Positions 11,694 through 24,488 of a stretch of 64,000 nucleotides of DNA are shown in pieces. Both the position numbers and the translations under genes were made by a program. Origin of the DNA: Lampris incognitus (Eukaryota > Chordata > Actinopteri > Lampriformes > Lampridae). Within the stretch, counting starts at the first letter, position 1. Each line of letters opens with the position of its first letter. The DNA lies in the NCBI RefSeq assembly GCF_029633865.1, contig NC_079213.1:2537304-2601303 (forward strand), given 5' to 3'. The notes beneath the pieces were generated by a model, which ran no database searches, had not been told where the DNA came from, and worked only from the letters and a program-made list of their open reading frames with translations.

Positions 11694-14600
11694 AAACTAG
11701 TCAAATGTCTGCCACGCTGGCCTACAGCCACATTCAAACTAGTCAAATGTCTGCCACGCTGGCCTACAGCCACATTGAAACTAGTCAAACGTCTGTCACG
11801 CTGGCCTACAGCAACATTCAAACTAGTCAAATGTCTGCCACACTGGCCTACAGCAACATTCAAACTAGTCAAATGTCTGTCACACTGGCCTACAGCAACA
11901 TTCAAACTAGTCAAATGTCTGCCACACTGGCCTACAGCAACATTCAAACTAGTCAAATGTCTGTCACACTGGCCTACAGAAACATTCAAACTAGTCAAAC
12001 GTCTGCCACACTGGCCTACAGCAACATTCAAACTAGTCAAATGTCTGCCACACTGGCCTACAGCAACATTCAAACTAGTCAAATGTCTGCCACACTGGCC
12101 TACAGCAACATTGAAACTAGTCAAATGTCTGTCACACTGGCCTACAGAAACATTCAAACTAGTCAAATGTCTGTCACACTGGCCTACAGCAACATTCAAA
12201 CTAGTCAAATGTCTGTCACACTGGCCTACAGCAACATTCAAACTAGTCAAATGTCTGTCACACTGGCCTACAGCAACATTCAAACTAGTCAAATGTCTGT
12301 CACACTGGCCTACAGCAACATTCAAACTAGTCAAATGTCTTTCACGCTGGACTACAGCAACATTCACACTAGTCAAATGTCTGTCACACTGGCCTACAGC
12401 AACATTCAAACTAGTCAAATGTCTGCCACGCTGGCCTACAGCAACATTCAAACTAGTCAAATGTCTGCCATGCTGGCCTACAGAAACATTCAAACTAGTC
12501 AAATGTCTGTCACACTGGCCTACAGAAACATTCAAACTAGTCAAATGTCTGCCACGCTGGCCTACAGCAACATTCAAACTAGTCAAATGTCTGTCACACT
12601 GGCCTACAGAAACATTCAAACTAGTCAAATGTCTGCCACACTGGCCTACAGCAACATTCAAACTAGCCAAATGTCTTTCACGCTGGCCTACAGCAACATT
12701 CAAACTAGTCAAATGTCTGCCACACTGGCCTACAGAAACATTCAAACTAGTCAAATGTCTGCCACACTGGCCTACAGCAACATTCAAACTAGCCAAATGT
12801 CTTTCACGCTGGCCTACAGCAACATTCAAACTAGTCAAATGTCTGCCACACTGGCCTACAGAAACATTCAAACTAGTCAAATGTCTGCCATGCTGGCCTA
12901 CAGAAACATTCAAACTAGTCAAATGTCTGTCACACTGGCCTACAGAAACATTCAAACTAGTCAAATGTCTGCCACGCTGGCCTACAGCAACATTCAAACT
13001 AGTCAAATGTCTGTCACACTGGCCTACAGAAACATTCAAACTAGTCAAATGTCTGCCACACTGGCCTACAGCAACATTCAAACTAGCCAAATGTCTTTCA
13101 CGCTGGCCTACAGCAACATTCAAACTAGTCAAATGTCTGCCACACTGGCCTACAGAAACATTCAAACTAGTCAAATGTCTGCCACACTGGCCTACAGCAA
13201 CATTCAAACTAGCCAAATGTCTTTCACGCTGGCCTACAGCAACATTCAAACTAGTCAAATGTCTGCCACACTGGCCTACAGAAACATTCAAACTAGTCAA
13301 ATGTCTGCCACACTGGCCTACAGAAACATTCAAACTAGTCAAATGTCTGCTACACTGGCCTACAGAAACATTCACACTAGTCAAATGTCTGTCACACTGG
13401 CCTACAGCAACATTCAAACTAGCCAAATGTCTTTCACGCTGGCCTACAGCAACATTCAAACTAGTCAAATGTCTGCCACGCTGGCCTACAGAAACATTCA
13501 AACTAGTCAAATGTCTGCCACACTGGCCTACAGCAACATTCAAACTAGTCAAATGTCTGTCACGCTGGCCTACAGAAACATTCACACTAGTCAAATGTCT
13601 GCCACGCTGGCCTACAGCAACATTCAAACTAGTCAAATGTCTGCCACACTGGCCTACAGCAACATTCAAACTAGTCAAATGTCTGCCACACTGGCCTACA
13701 GCAACATTCAAACCAGTCAAATGTCTGTCACGCTGGCCTACAGAAACATTCAAACTAGTCAAATGTCTGCCACGCTGGCCTACAGAAACATTCAAACTAG
13801 TCAAATGTCTGCCACACTGGCCTACAGAAACATTCAAACTAGTCAAATGTCTGCCATACTGGCCTACAGCAACATTGAAACTAGTCAAATGTCTGCCACA
13901 CTGGCCTACAGCAACATTGAAACTAGTCAAATGTCTGCCACACTGGCCTACAGCAACATTCAAACTAGTCAAATGTCTGCCACGCTGGCCTACAGCAACA
14001 TTCAAACTAGTCAAATGTCTGCCACGCTGGCCTACAGCAACATTCAAACTAGTCAAATGTCTGTCACGCTGGCCTACAGAAACATTCAAACTAGTCAAAC
14101 GTCTGTCACACTGGCCTACAGCAACATTCAAACTAGTCAAATGTCTGTCACACTGGCCTACAGCAACATTCAAACTAGTCAAATGTCTGCCACGCTGGCC
14201 TTCAGCAACATTGAAACTAGCCAAATGTCTGTCACTCTGCCACGCTGGCCTACAGCAACATTCAAACTAGTCAAATGTCTGCCACGCTGGCCTACAGCAA
14301 CATTCAAACTAGTCAAATGTCTGTCACGCTGGCCTACAGGAACATTCAAACTAGTCAAATGTCTGTTACGCTGGCCTGCAGGAACATTCAAACTAGTCAA
14401 ATGTCTGTCACACTGGCCTACAGAAACATTCAAACTAGTCAAATGTCTGTTACGCTGGCCTGCAGGAACATTCAAACTAGTCAAATGTCTGTCACACTGG
14501 CCTACAGAAACATTCAAACTAGTCAAATGTCTGTTACGCTGGCCTACAGCAACATTCAAACTAGTCAAAAGTCTGTCACACTGGCCTACAGAAACATTCA

Positions 14601-17600
14601 AACTAGTCAAATGTCTGCCACACTGGCCTACAGCAACATTCAAACTAGTCAAATGTCTGCCACGCTGGCCTACAGCAACATTCAAACTAGTCAAATGTCT
14701 GTTACGCTGGCCTACAGCAACATTCAAACTAGTCAAATGTCTGCCACACTGGCCTACAGCAACATTCAAACTAGTCAAATGTCTGCCACACTGGCCTAAA
14801 GCAACATTCAAACTAGTCAAATGTCTGTCACGCTGGCCTACAGAAACATTCAAACTAGTCAAATGTCTGCCACGCTGCCCTACAGCAACATTCAAACTAG
14901 TCAACTTTCTGCCACGCTGGCGTACAGCAACATTCAAACTAGTCAAATGTCTGTCACACTGGCCTACAGCAACATTCAAACTAGTCAAATGTCTGTCACA
15001 CTGGCCTACAGCAACATTCAAACTAGTCAAATGTCTGTCACACTGGCCTACAGACACATTCAAACTAGTCAAATGTCTGTTACGCTGGCCTACAGCAACA
15101 TTCAAACTAGTCAAATGTCTGTCACACTGGCCTACAGCAACATTCAAACTAGTCAAATGTCTGCCACACTGACCTACAGCAACATTCAAACTAGTCAAAT
15201 GTCTGTCACACTGGCCTACAGCAACATTCAAACTAGTCAAATGTCTGTCACGCTGGCCTACAGCACCATTCAAACTAGTCAAATGTCTGCCATGCTGGCC
15301 TACAGCAACATTCAAACTAGTCAAATGTCTGTCACACTGGCCTACAGCAACATTCAAACTAGTCAAATGTCTGCCATGCTGGACTACAGCAACATTCAAA
15401 CTAGTCAAATGTCTGCCACACTGGCCTACAGAAACATTCAAACTAGTCAAATGTCTGCCACGCTGGCCTACAGAAACATTCAAACTAGTCAAATGTCTGC
15501 CACACTGACCTACAGCAACATTCAAACTAGTCAAATGTCTGTCACGCTGGCCTACAGAAACATTCAAACTAGTCAAATGTCTGCCACACTGGCCTACAGC
15601 AACATTCAAACTAGTCAAATGTCTGTCACACTGGCCTACAGAAACATTCAAAGTAGTCAAATGTCTGCCACACTGGTCTACAGCAACATTCAAACTAGTC
15701 AAATGTCTGCCACACTGGTCTACAGACACATTCAAACTAGTCAAACGTCTGCCACACTGGTCTACAGCAACATTCAAACTAGTCAAACGTCTGTCACACT
15801 GGCCTACAGCAACATTCAAACTAGTGAAATGTCTGCCACGCTGGTCTACAGCACCATTCAAACTAGTCAAATGTCTGCCACACTGGCCTACAGAAACATT
15901 CAAACTAGTCAAATGTCTTTCACACTGGCCTACAGCAACATTAAAACTAGTCAAATGTCTGTCACACTGGCCTACAGCAACATTAAAACTAGTCAAATGT
16001 CTGCCACACTGGTCTACAGCAACATTCAAACTAGTCAAATGTCTGCCACGCTGGCCTACAGCAACATTCAAACTAGTCAAATGTCTGCCACACTGGCCTA
16101 CAGAAACATTCAAACTAGTCAAATGTCTGTCACGCTGGCCTTCAGCAACATTGAAACTAGCCAAATGTCTGTCACTCTGCCACGCTGGCCTACAGCAACA
16201 TTCAAACTAGTCAAATGTCTGCCACGCTGGCCTACAGCAACATTCAAACTAGTCAAATGTCTGTCACGCTGGCCTACAGGAACATTCAAACTAGTCAAAT
16301 GTCTGTCACACTGGCCTACAGCAACATTCAAACTAGTCAAATGTCTGTTACGCTGGCCTACAGCAACATTCAAACTAGTCAAATGTCTGTCACACTGGCC
16401 TACAGAAACATTCAAACTAGTCAAATGTCTGCCACACTGGCCTACAGCAACATTCAAACTAGTCAAATGTCTGCCACGCTGGCCTACAGCAACATTCAAA
16501 CTAGTCAAATGTCTGTTACGCTGGCCTACAGCAACATTCAAACTAGTCAAATGTCTGCCACACTGGCCTACAGCAACATTCAAACTAGTCAAATGTCTGC
16601 CACACTGGCCTACAGCAACATTCAAACTAGTCAAATGTCTGTCACGCTGGCCTACAGAAACATTCAAACTAGTCAAATGTCTGCCACGCTGCCCTACAGC
16701 AACATTCAAACTAGTCAACTTTCTGCCACGCTGGCGTACAGCAACATTCAAACTAGTCAAATGTCTGTCACACTGGCCTACAGCAACATTCACACTAGTC
16801 AAATGTCTGTCACACTGGCCTACAGCAACATTCAAACTAGTCAAATGTCTGTCACACTGGCCTACAGACACATTCAAACTAGTCAAATGTCTGTTACGCT
16901 GGCCTACAGCAACATTCAAACTAGTCAAATGTCTGTCACACTGGCCTACAGCAACATTCAAACTAGTCAAATGTCTGCCACACTGACCTACAGCAACATT
17001 CAAACTAGTCAAATGTCTGTCACACTGGCCTACAGCAACATTCAAACTAGTCAAATGTCTGTCACGCTGGCCTACAGCACCATTCAAACTAGTCAAATGT
17101 CTGCCATGCTGGCCTACAGCAACATTCAAACTAGTCAAATGTCTGTCACACTGGCCTACAGCAACATTCAAACTAGTCAAATGTCTGCCATGCTGGCCTA
17201 CAGCAACATTCAAACTAGTCAAATGTCTGCCACACTGACCTACAGCAACATTCAAACTAGTCAAATGTCTGTCACGCTGGCCTACAGAAACATTCAAACT
17301 AGTCAAATGTCTGCCACACTGGCCTACAGCAACATTCAAACTAGTCAAATGTCTGTCACACTGGCCTACAGAAACATTCAAAGTAGTCAAATGTCTGCCA
17401 CACTGGTCTACAGCAACATTCAAACTAGTCAAATGTCTGCCACACTGGTCTACAGACACATTCAAACTAGTCAAACGTCTGCCACACTGGTCTACAGCAA
17501 CATTCAAACTAGTCAAACGTCTGTCACACTGGCCTACAGCAACATTCAAACTAGTGAAATGTCTGCCACGCTGGTCTACAGCACCATTCAAACTAGTCAA

Positions 17601-20600
17601 ATGTCTGCCACACTGGCCTACAGAAACATTCAAACTAGTCAAATGTCTTTCACACTGGCCTACAGCAACATTAAAACTAGTCAAATGTCTGTCACACTGG
17701 CCTACAGCAACATTAAAACTAGTCAAATGTCTGCCACACTGGTCTACAGCAACATTCAAACTAGTCAAATGTCTGCCACGCTGGCCTACAGCAACATTCA
17801 AACTAGTCAAATGTCTGCCACACTGGCCTACAGAAACATTCAAACTAGTCAAATGTCTGTCACGCTGGCCTTCAGCAACATTGAAACTAGCCAAATGTCT
17901 GTCACTCTGCCACGCTGGCCTACAGCAACATTCAAACTAGTCAAATGTCTGCCACGCTGGCCTACAGCAACATTCAAACTAGTCAAATGTCTGTCACGCT
18001 GGCCTACAGGAACATTCAAACTAGTCAAATGTCTGTCACACTGGCCTACAGAAACATTCAAACTAGTCAAATGTCTGCCACGCTGGCCTACAGAAACATT
18101 CTAACTAGTCAAACGTCTGTCACACTGGCCTACAGAAACATTCAAACTAGTCAAATGTCTGTTACGCTGGCCTACAGCAACATTCAAACTAGTCAAATGT
18201 CTGTCACACTGGCCTACAGAAACATTCAAACTAGTCAAATGTCTGCCACACTGGCCTACAGCAACATTCAAACTAGTCAAATGTCTGCCACGCTGGCCTA
18301 CAGCAACATTCAAACTAGTCAAATGTCTGCCATACTGGCCTACAGCAACATTCAAACTAGTCAAATGTCTGCCACACTGGCCTAAAGCAACATTCAAACT
18401 AGTCAAATGTCTGTCACGCTGGCCTACAGAAACATTCAAACTAGTCAAATGTCTGCCACGCTGCCCTACAGCAACATTCAAACTAGTCAACTTTCTGCCA
18501 CGCTGGCGTACAGCAACATTCAAACTAGTCAAATGTCTGTCACACTGGCCTACAGCAACATTCAAACTAGTCAAACGTCTGTCACGCTGGCCTACAGCAA
18601 CATTCAAACTAGTCAAATGTCTGTCACACTGGCCTACAGCAACATTCAAACTAGTCAAATGTCTGTCACACTGGCCTACAGACACATTCAAACTAGTCAA
18701 ATGTCTGCCACGCTGGCCTACAGCAACATTCAAACTAGTCAAATGTCTGTCACACTGGCCTACAGCAACATTCAAACTAGTCAAATGTCTGCCACACTGA
18801 CCTACAGCAACATTCAAACTAGTCAAATGTCTGTCACACTGGCCTACAGCAACATTCAAACTAGTCAAATGTCTGTCACGCTGGCCTACAGCACCATTCA
18901 AACTAGTCAAATGTCTGCCATGCTGGCCTACAGCAACATTCAAACTAGTCAAATGTCTGTCACACTGGCCTACAGCAACATTCAAACTAGTCAAATGTCT
19001 GCCATGCTGGCCTACAGCAACATTCAAACTAGTCAAATGTCTGCCACACTGACCTACAGCAACATTCAAACTAGTCAAATGTCTGTCACGCTGGCCTACA
19101 GAAACATTCAAACTAGTCAAACGTCTGCCACACTGACCTACAGCAACATTCAAACTAGTCAAATGTCTGTCACGCTGGCCTACAGAAACATTCAAACTAG
19201 TCAAATGTCTGTCACGCTGGTCTACAGCAACATTCAAACTAGTCAAATGTCTGTCACACTGGCCTACAGAAACATTCAAACTAGTCAAATGTCTGTCACG
19301 CTGGTCTACAGAAACATTCAAACTAGTCAAATGTCTGTCACGCTGGCCTACAGAAACATTCAAACTAGTCAAATGTCTGTCACACTGGCCTACAGCAACA
19401 TTAAAACTAGTCAAATGTCTGTCTCACTGGTCTACAGAAACATTCAAACTAGTCAAATGTCTGTCTCACTGGTCTACAGAAACATTCAAACTAGTCAAAT
19501 GTCTGTCACGCTGGCCTACAGCAACATTCAAACTAGTCAAATGTCTGTCACACTGGCCTACAGCAACATTAAAACTAGTCAAATGTCTGCCACACTGGTC
19601 TACAGCAACATTCAAACTAGTCAAATGTGTGCCACGCTGGCCTACAGCAACATTCAAACTAGTCAAATGTCTGTCACACTGGCCTACAGAAACATTCAAA
19701 GTAGTCAAATGTCTGTCACACTGGCCTACAGAAACATTCAAACTAGTCAAATGTCTGTCACGCTGGCCTACAGCAACATTCAAACTAGTCAAATGTCTGT
19801 CACGCTGGCCTACAGAAACATTCAAACTAGTCAAATGTCTGCCACGCTGGCCTACAGAAACATTCAAACTAGTCAAATGTCTGCCACACTGGCCTACAGA
19901 AACATTCACACTAGTCAAATGTCTGTCACACTGGCCTACAGCAACATTCAAACTAGCCAAATGTCTTTCACGCTGGACTACAGCAACATTCAAACTAGTC
20001 AAATGTCTGTCACGCTGGCCTACAGAAACATTCAAACTAGTCAAATGTCTGTCACACTGGTCTACAGCAACATTCAAACTAGTCAAATGTCTGTCACGCT
20101 GGCCTACAGAAACATTCAAACTAGTCAAATGTCTGTCACACTGGTCTACAGCAACATTCAAACTAGTCAAATGTCTGTCACACTGGTCTACAGCAACATT
20201 CAAACTAGTCAAATGTCTGTCACACTGGTCTACAGCAACATTCAAACTAGTCAAATGTCTGTCACACTGGTCTACAGAAACATTCAAACTAGTCAAATGT
20301 CTGTCACACTGGTCTACAGCACCATTCAAACTAGTCAAATGTCTGTCACACTGGCCTACAGCAACATTCAAACTAGTCAAATGTCTGTCACGCTGGCCTA
20401 CAGAAACATTCAAACTAGTCAAATGTCTGTCACACTGGTCTACAGCAACATTCAAACTAGTCAAATGTCTGTCACACTGGTCTACAGCAACATTCAAACT
20501 AGTCAAATGTCTGTCACACTGGTCTACAGCAACATTCAAACTAGTCAAATGTCTGTCACACTGGTCTACAGAAACATTCAAACTAGTCAAATGTCTGTCA

Positions 20601-20800
20601 CACTGGTCTACAGCACCATTCAAACTAGTCAAATGTCTGTCACACTGGCCTACAGAAACATTCAAACTAGTCAAATGTCTGCCACACTGGTCTACAGCAA
20701 CATTCAAACTAGTCAAATGTCTGTCACACTGGCCTACAGAAACATTCAAACTAGTCAAATGTCTGCCACGCTGGCCTACAGCAACATTCAAACTAGTCAA
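11694..20800. repeat. Giant 42 bp minisatellite (about 217 copies, 9.1 kb)
   Basis: Unit CAAACTAGTCAAATGTCTGT plus CACACTGGCCTACAGCAACATT. Substitutions are few and recurrent (GCC/GTC, CAGC/CAGA, CAT/CAC). As 42 is 14 codons, frames stay open for more than 1,100 codons on the plus strand and 850 on the minus strand. Higher-order structure: the marker TTCAGCAACATTGAAAC followed by an 8 bp insertion TCTGCCAC occurs at 14201, 16141 and 17871 (spacing 46 and 41 units plus 8 bp). The AGCCAAATGTCTTTC variant repeats with a 420 bp (10-unit) period at 12.66-13.42 kb. Shared null variants (GGCCTAAAGC at 14797 and 18384) mark duplicated blocks. No evidence of coding. Confidence 0.97.
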
Positions 20801-21644
20801 AAAACAAACAAACGAGCAGAAAACGTATACCATCTAGAAGAATGTACCACTTACAAAGGACAGCTGGGTTTAAAACACAAGAGGATATCATGTATTTACA
20901 GTGACGGGTTTTCTACGGGCAGCCATGTTGGCTCCACCACCTGACCTGCGGCTGTTGCTTAGCAACATTTCGTTCCTTGCCAGCTAATGAGCAGAATGGT
21001 AGGAATGTCATCATGGCTACCAGGAGTACCTCTGGACTCAAAATGACATTGACACCTGACCACGTGACACCAAATTCATTACAGAATTTACAGCAGAAGA
21101 ACAAATGAAGTCTGTTGGTTTAAATCATTTCTCCAACAAGCTGGCGAAAGACGCACGGTTCCAGCTGCTGAGAACAACATCCATTCCATGGAGGTGGGTC
21201 AGCATGAGTGGGAAACAAACGTTACGTCACAACAGAAGTACAGCTGAGAGACAGAGGAAGAGACAGACAGATAACTGGTGGTACATTAAGGTTCACGGCC
21301 CAAACGCACAGAGTGCCGTAACTGACACGCCTCATTTGAGGCTCCTTTGGCGCACTGCAGGCATCAGATCTGAAATGCCAATAATACAGAACCAGCCATA
21401 TTTTGGGGAAAGCTCTCTATTTATATGTAGGCAGGCACTAGTTTGTATGCTTTACAGACCCCCCCCCCATTAATCTTCTATACATTTCTATTTGAGTTGC
21501 CTATAAGGTTACATAAGGCAGCTGCTGGTGCTGGTGCTGCTTCCATCAGTTGGCTGGCAGCAGAACCCCGGTGAAGCCCGTGTGGACCAGCCATCTAAAG
21601 ACAGTCTCAATATGGACATATCTTGTCAATTTATTTTTTTTATT
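20801..21644. other. Spacer, no gene seen
   Basis: Single-copy flank of the 42 bp array. Frames of 60-120 codons have no recognisable similarity. Confidence 0.55.
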
Positions 21645-22058
21645 GGCCGTCCGGGTGGCGTAGCGGTCTATTCCGTTGCCTACCAACACGGGGATCACCG
21701 AGTTCGAATCCCCGTGTTACCTCCGGCTTGGTCGGGCGTCCCTACAGACACAACTGGCCGTGTCTGCGGGTGGGAAGCCGGATGTGGGTATGTGTCCTGG
21801 TCGCTGCACTAGCGCCTCCTCTGGTCAGCCGGGATGCCTGTTCGAGGGGGAGGGGGAACTGGGGGAATAGCGTGATCCTCCCACGTGCTACGTCCCCCTG
21901 GTGAAACTCCTCACTGTCAGGTGAAAAGAAGCGGCTGGTGACTCCACATGTATGGGAGGAGGCCTCCCCGGATCAGCAGAGGGGGTGGAGCAGAGACCAG
22001 GACAGCTCGGAAGAGTGGGGTCATTGAATGGGTACAATTGGGGAGAAACAAGGGGGGG
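21645..22058 (+). mobile_element. tRNA-derived SINE (about 410 bp)
   Basis: The 5' head carries a pol III A box (TGGCGTAGCGG at 21656) and B box (GTTCGAATCCC at 21702), about 35 bp apart, as in tRNA genes. The body has the fish-SINE wording CGGATGTGGGTATGTGTCC and GATCCTCCCACGTGCTACG. The tail is ACAATTGGGGAGAAACAAGG followed by a G run and AT-rich sequence. It is almost full length. The head is tRNA-like but not a functional tRNA. Confidence 0.85.
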
Positions 22059-23500
22059 TTATTTATTTATTTCTAAATCTATTTATTTGTTTAGCATCAT
22101 TATTATTATTATGATTTCTTTAATAAGACATTGTCATCTGGGGAAAAACCCCTGACCTTCTTATTCCTTTTCGCTCTCTCCGGACAGGCACTGCGGCTGC
22201 AGAAAAAACAGCTCTAGTCACCGGGTCCTCATTGGACGCTCCAAAATCAAAACAAGGTCGATGTGGGCGTGTCAAGGCAGTCTGAACGTGCCTCGTGAGG
22301 CGTTTGCCGAGCGCTCGGCCATTTAAAGCAGTAGGTGTACTGTGAAGCGCAGGCGTCAGACACTTTCAGTGCGTTTGGGCCTCAAGGTGACTTGTCCAGA
22401 CGGTGGAGTCATATTTGTGCTACACATTTGAGGAAACAGTTTGGCGTCATTCAAATCATCCTGCTAACCCAGAAGTCTTTCCTACATTCACTCAGCAGAA
22501 GGACGTGCACCTGTGGCTAAAAATTAAAACAATAGCAATCAAAGTTTATTTCCTACTCCTATTGCTTATCCATTCAAACACACTTAAAATGACTCCTTTT
22601 TTAAACGGCAACAGATAGTGAAGCTGTTAGAATAAAATGGTCAGAAAGGTTCGGTCTCTTCTGTCCTACCTTCTGAAAATCCTTCCGGAGGAAAGGCTGA
22701 AAGTCAGTGTTCAGCTGGTAGGAGAGGTCAGCGCGTTAACGCCACAAAGAAAGGCTGAACCTAATACTGTTAGTTTCCTGAAGAGCAATGAAAGGATGAA
22801 AGCCAGATTGTTTTCTTTAGATTTTTCTATCCTCTGTGTTCAAGAGTTCCACCTCTATTGCTTTGGCTCTAAAACGTTCTCATCCAAACCCCAGAATGAA
22901 CCCTGGAAATTTGAACCATTTTGACATTCATGACTGATGGAAGGTCAACCACCATGCTGCTACCTCTAGAAAGACCCACTTTAAAGAGAAAAATAAAAAT
23001 AAAATGGTAACAAACACCTGTCAAGTCTGACTGAGACTTCCCAGTTGTGCACTGTGGCGTAGCAGGCTGCAATGTGTTGTACATGTTGTAGGTTTGAGTC
23101 TCGCTTGTGACCTGTGGAAATCCCCGGCAAGATGTCAAAGCCAGGGAGAGGTGTTGAGTCTTTCCATCATCTGAATATGCAGTCTTAACGGCAGGTTATC
23201 GAACTGCTTCTCCAGTCAGTCCATAGGAAAGGCGGTGCTGGGAGTTAGTAATAACATGGAATGGAGTCTAGCTGGCATCTTATGTCACCGTTTCAAAGCT
23301 GTCCTCTCCTTGAATGAGCCTGAATAGTGTTTACCTAATGAATCACAACAAACATAAACAGGCTTTTCTAATCTAGTGCCAGTGATTTTGAACAGCTCTG
23401 CCCAAACTGGCAATCTTTTGTGAGTTTTCTTAACTACTGCCAACTTCTACAAAGTTCTGACATTCCAGAAGAATCTCTAGAGTTCTCCAACGCTTCCATC
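22059..23500. other. Region downstream of KCNMB4-like exon 3 (3' UTR/intergenic)
   Basis: Unique sequence. It should contain the 3' UTR of the minus-strand gene, but I see no polyadenylation signal I would trust on that strand close to 23500. Small ORFs look random. Confidence 0.45.
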
Positions 23501-23822
23501 TTAGTGTTCTCTGTCACGGCGTCGAACTGGCACCGCAAACAATGGCAGGGCCCTTGATGGCATGGACAAATCCGGGTCAGAGTTAGTTTCCAGGGGGCCT
23601 GCCTTGTTGCCATGGCGATCGGACGCCACACTCCCGAGGTCTTGGCAGACTTCGTACGAGCACTTCCTGTTCTGCAGGGCCTCAGCACGCACGGCCAGGG
23701 AGCGTGCACACACCGTCAGGAGCACAATGAGTGTGCCCAGAATGAGTGAGACCATTGGCCAGAGGACACAGTGTAGGAGGACGCTGGTGTCATGAGAACG
23801 CCGCCACAGGACGTCGTCTGGC
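23501..23822 (-). CDS. kcnmb4: KCNMB4-like BK channel beta-4 subunit, last coding exon (exon 3)
   Basis: The minus-strand exon starts after the acceptor GTTGTGGTTTCAG and ends at a TAA (23501-23503). It encodes [20 protein letters not shown], then a hydrophobic segment ([19 protein letters not shown]) and a charged tail starting [14 protein letters not shown]. As known for beta-4 subunits, this corresponds to the end of the extracellular loop, the second transmembrane helix and the cytosolic C-terminus of the regulatory subunit of the Slo1 (BK) channel at the plasma membrane. The splice phase (one base, G, completing an Arg codon) matches exon 2 exactly. Oddity: the human protein ends a few residues after the KRK-like cluster, whereas here the frame runs about 48 residues further. 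Exon 2 lies about 5.5 kb upstream. Confidence 0.82.
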
Positions 23823-24488
23823 CTGAAACCACAACAAACAAGAAATCATTAACAAAGGACTAACTCCTCTGTCCTAGTACAGGTAACAGGACGTGTGTGT
23901 GGGCGTTCTTTTTTCTAGCTTGTACTGTGTTATAAGTGTTGGGTGTGTGCACTTGTTTTCTTTTCTGCCTTGGAAATCAAATTGCCCTTGAGGTTGCTGA
24001 AGGTTTCACTATATCAGAAGACTCAGAGCACTCCTCTCACGATCATCCAATCACAATCAGCGAGGCAAGGTGTTGACAGTTCCCTCTACTTCCTGATTGA
24101 ATGTTCAGTCAACTGCTGTTGCCAAGGAAGAGTGAGACACCATGAAGACAATGACGAGTCCCGGAAACCTCGCAGCAACAATGGAATTGTACACCAAAAT
24201 ATATGTAGTAAACAATATAGTAACCATCAACATGCAAGCTCTGGAAAAAAATGCACTAATGTCCTTTCAAAAGGTCCCCCCCCCCATACAAATCATCTCT
24301 GAGAGCAAACATTTTAGGATTTCTGACTTGAAAAAAACAAAACCAACGAGCTTTCATTGAACCGCATATATTTAAAGTAGTGTTTTCCTCTCTCTGATCC
24401 TTGGCTGCAAATTTGATGAAAGAAAAATTTCAAAAATGTCCCTCTCACCCTTTTTTGGGTAGTGAGTGTCTTCCTAAAACTCAGGTCC
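23823..24488. other. KCNMB4-like intron 2, unique part
   Basis: No gene or clear repeat seen in this part. A GTGTGTGTGG run lies at 23893-23902 and a nine-C run near 24278. Confidence 0.5.

Noticed and set aside
11654..15172. 1,172-codon plus-strand frame and an 853-codon minus-strand frame in the 42 bp array
   Set aside because: Open only because the unit is a multiple of three without stops; several frames on both strands are open at once and there are no splice signals, signal peptide or known family.
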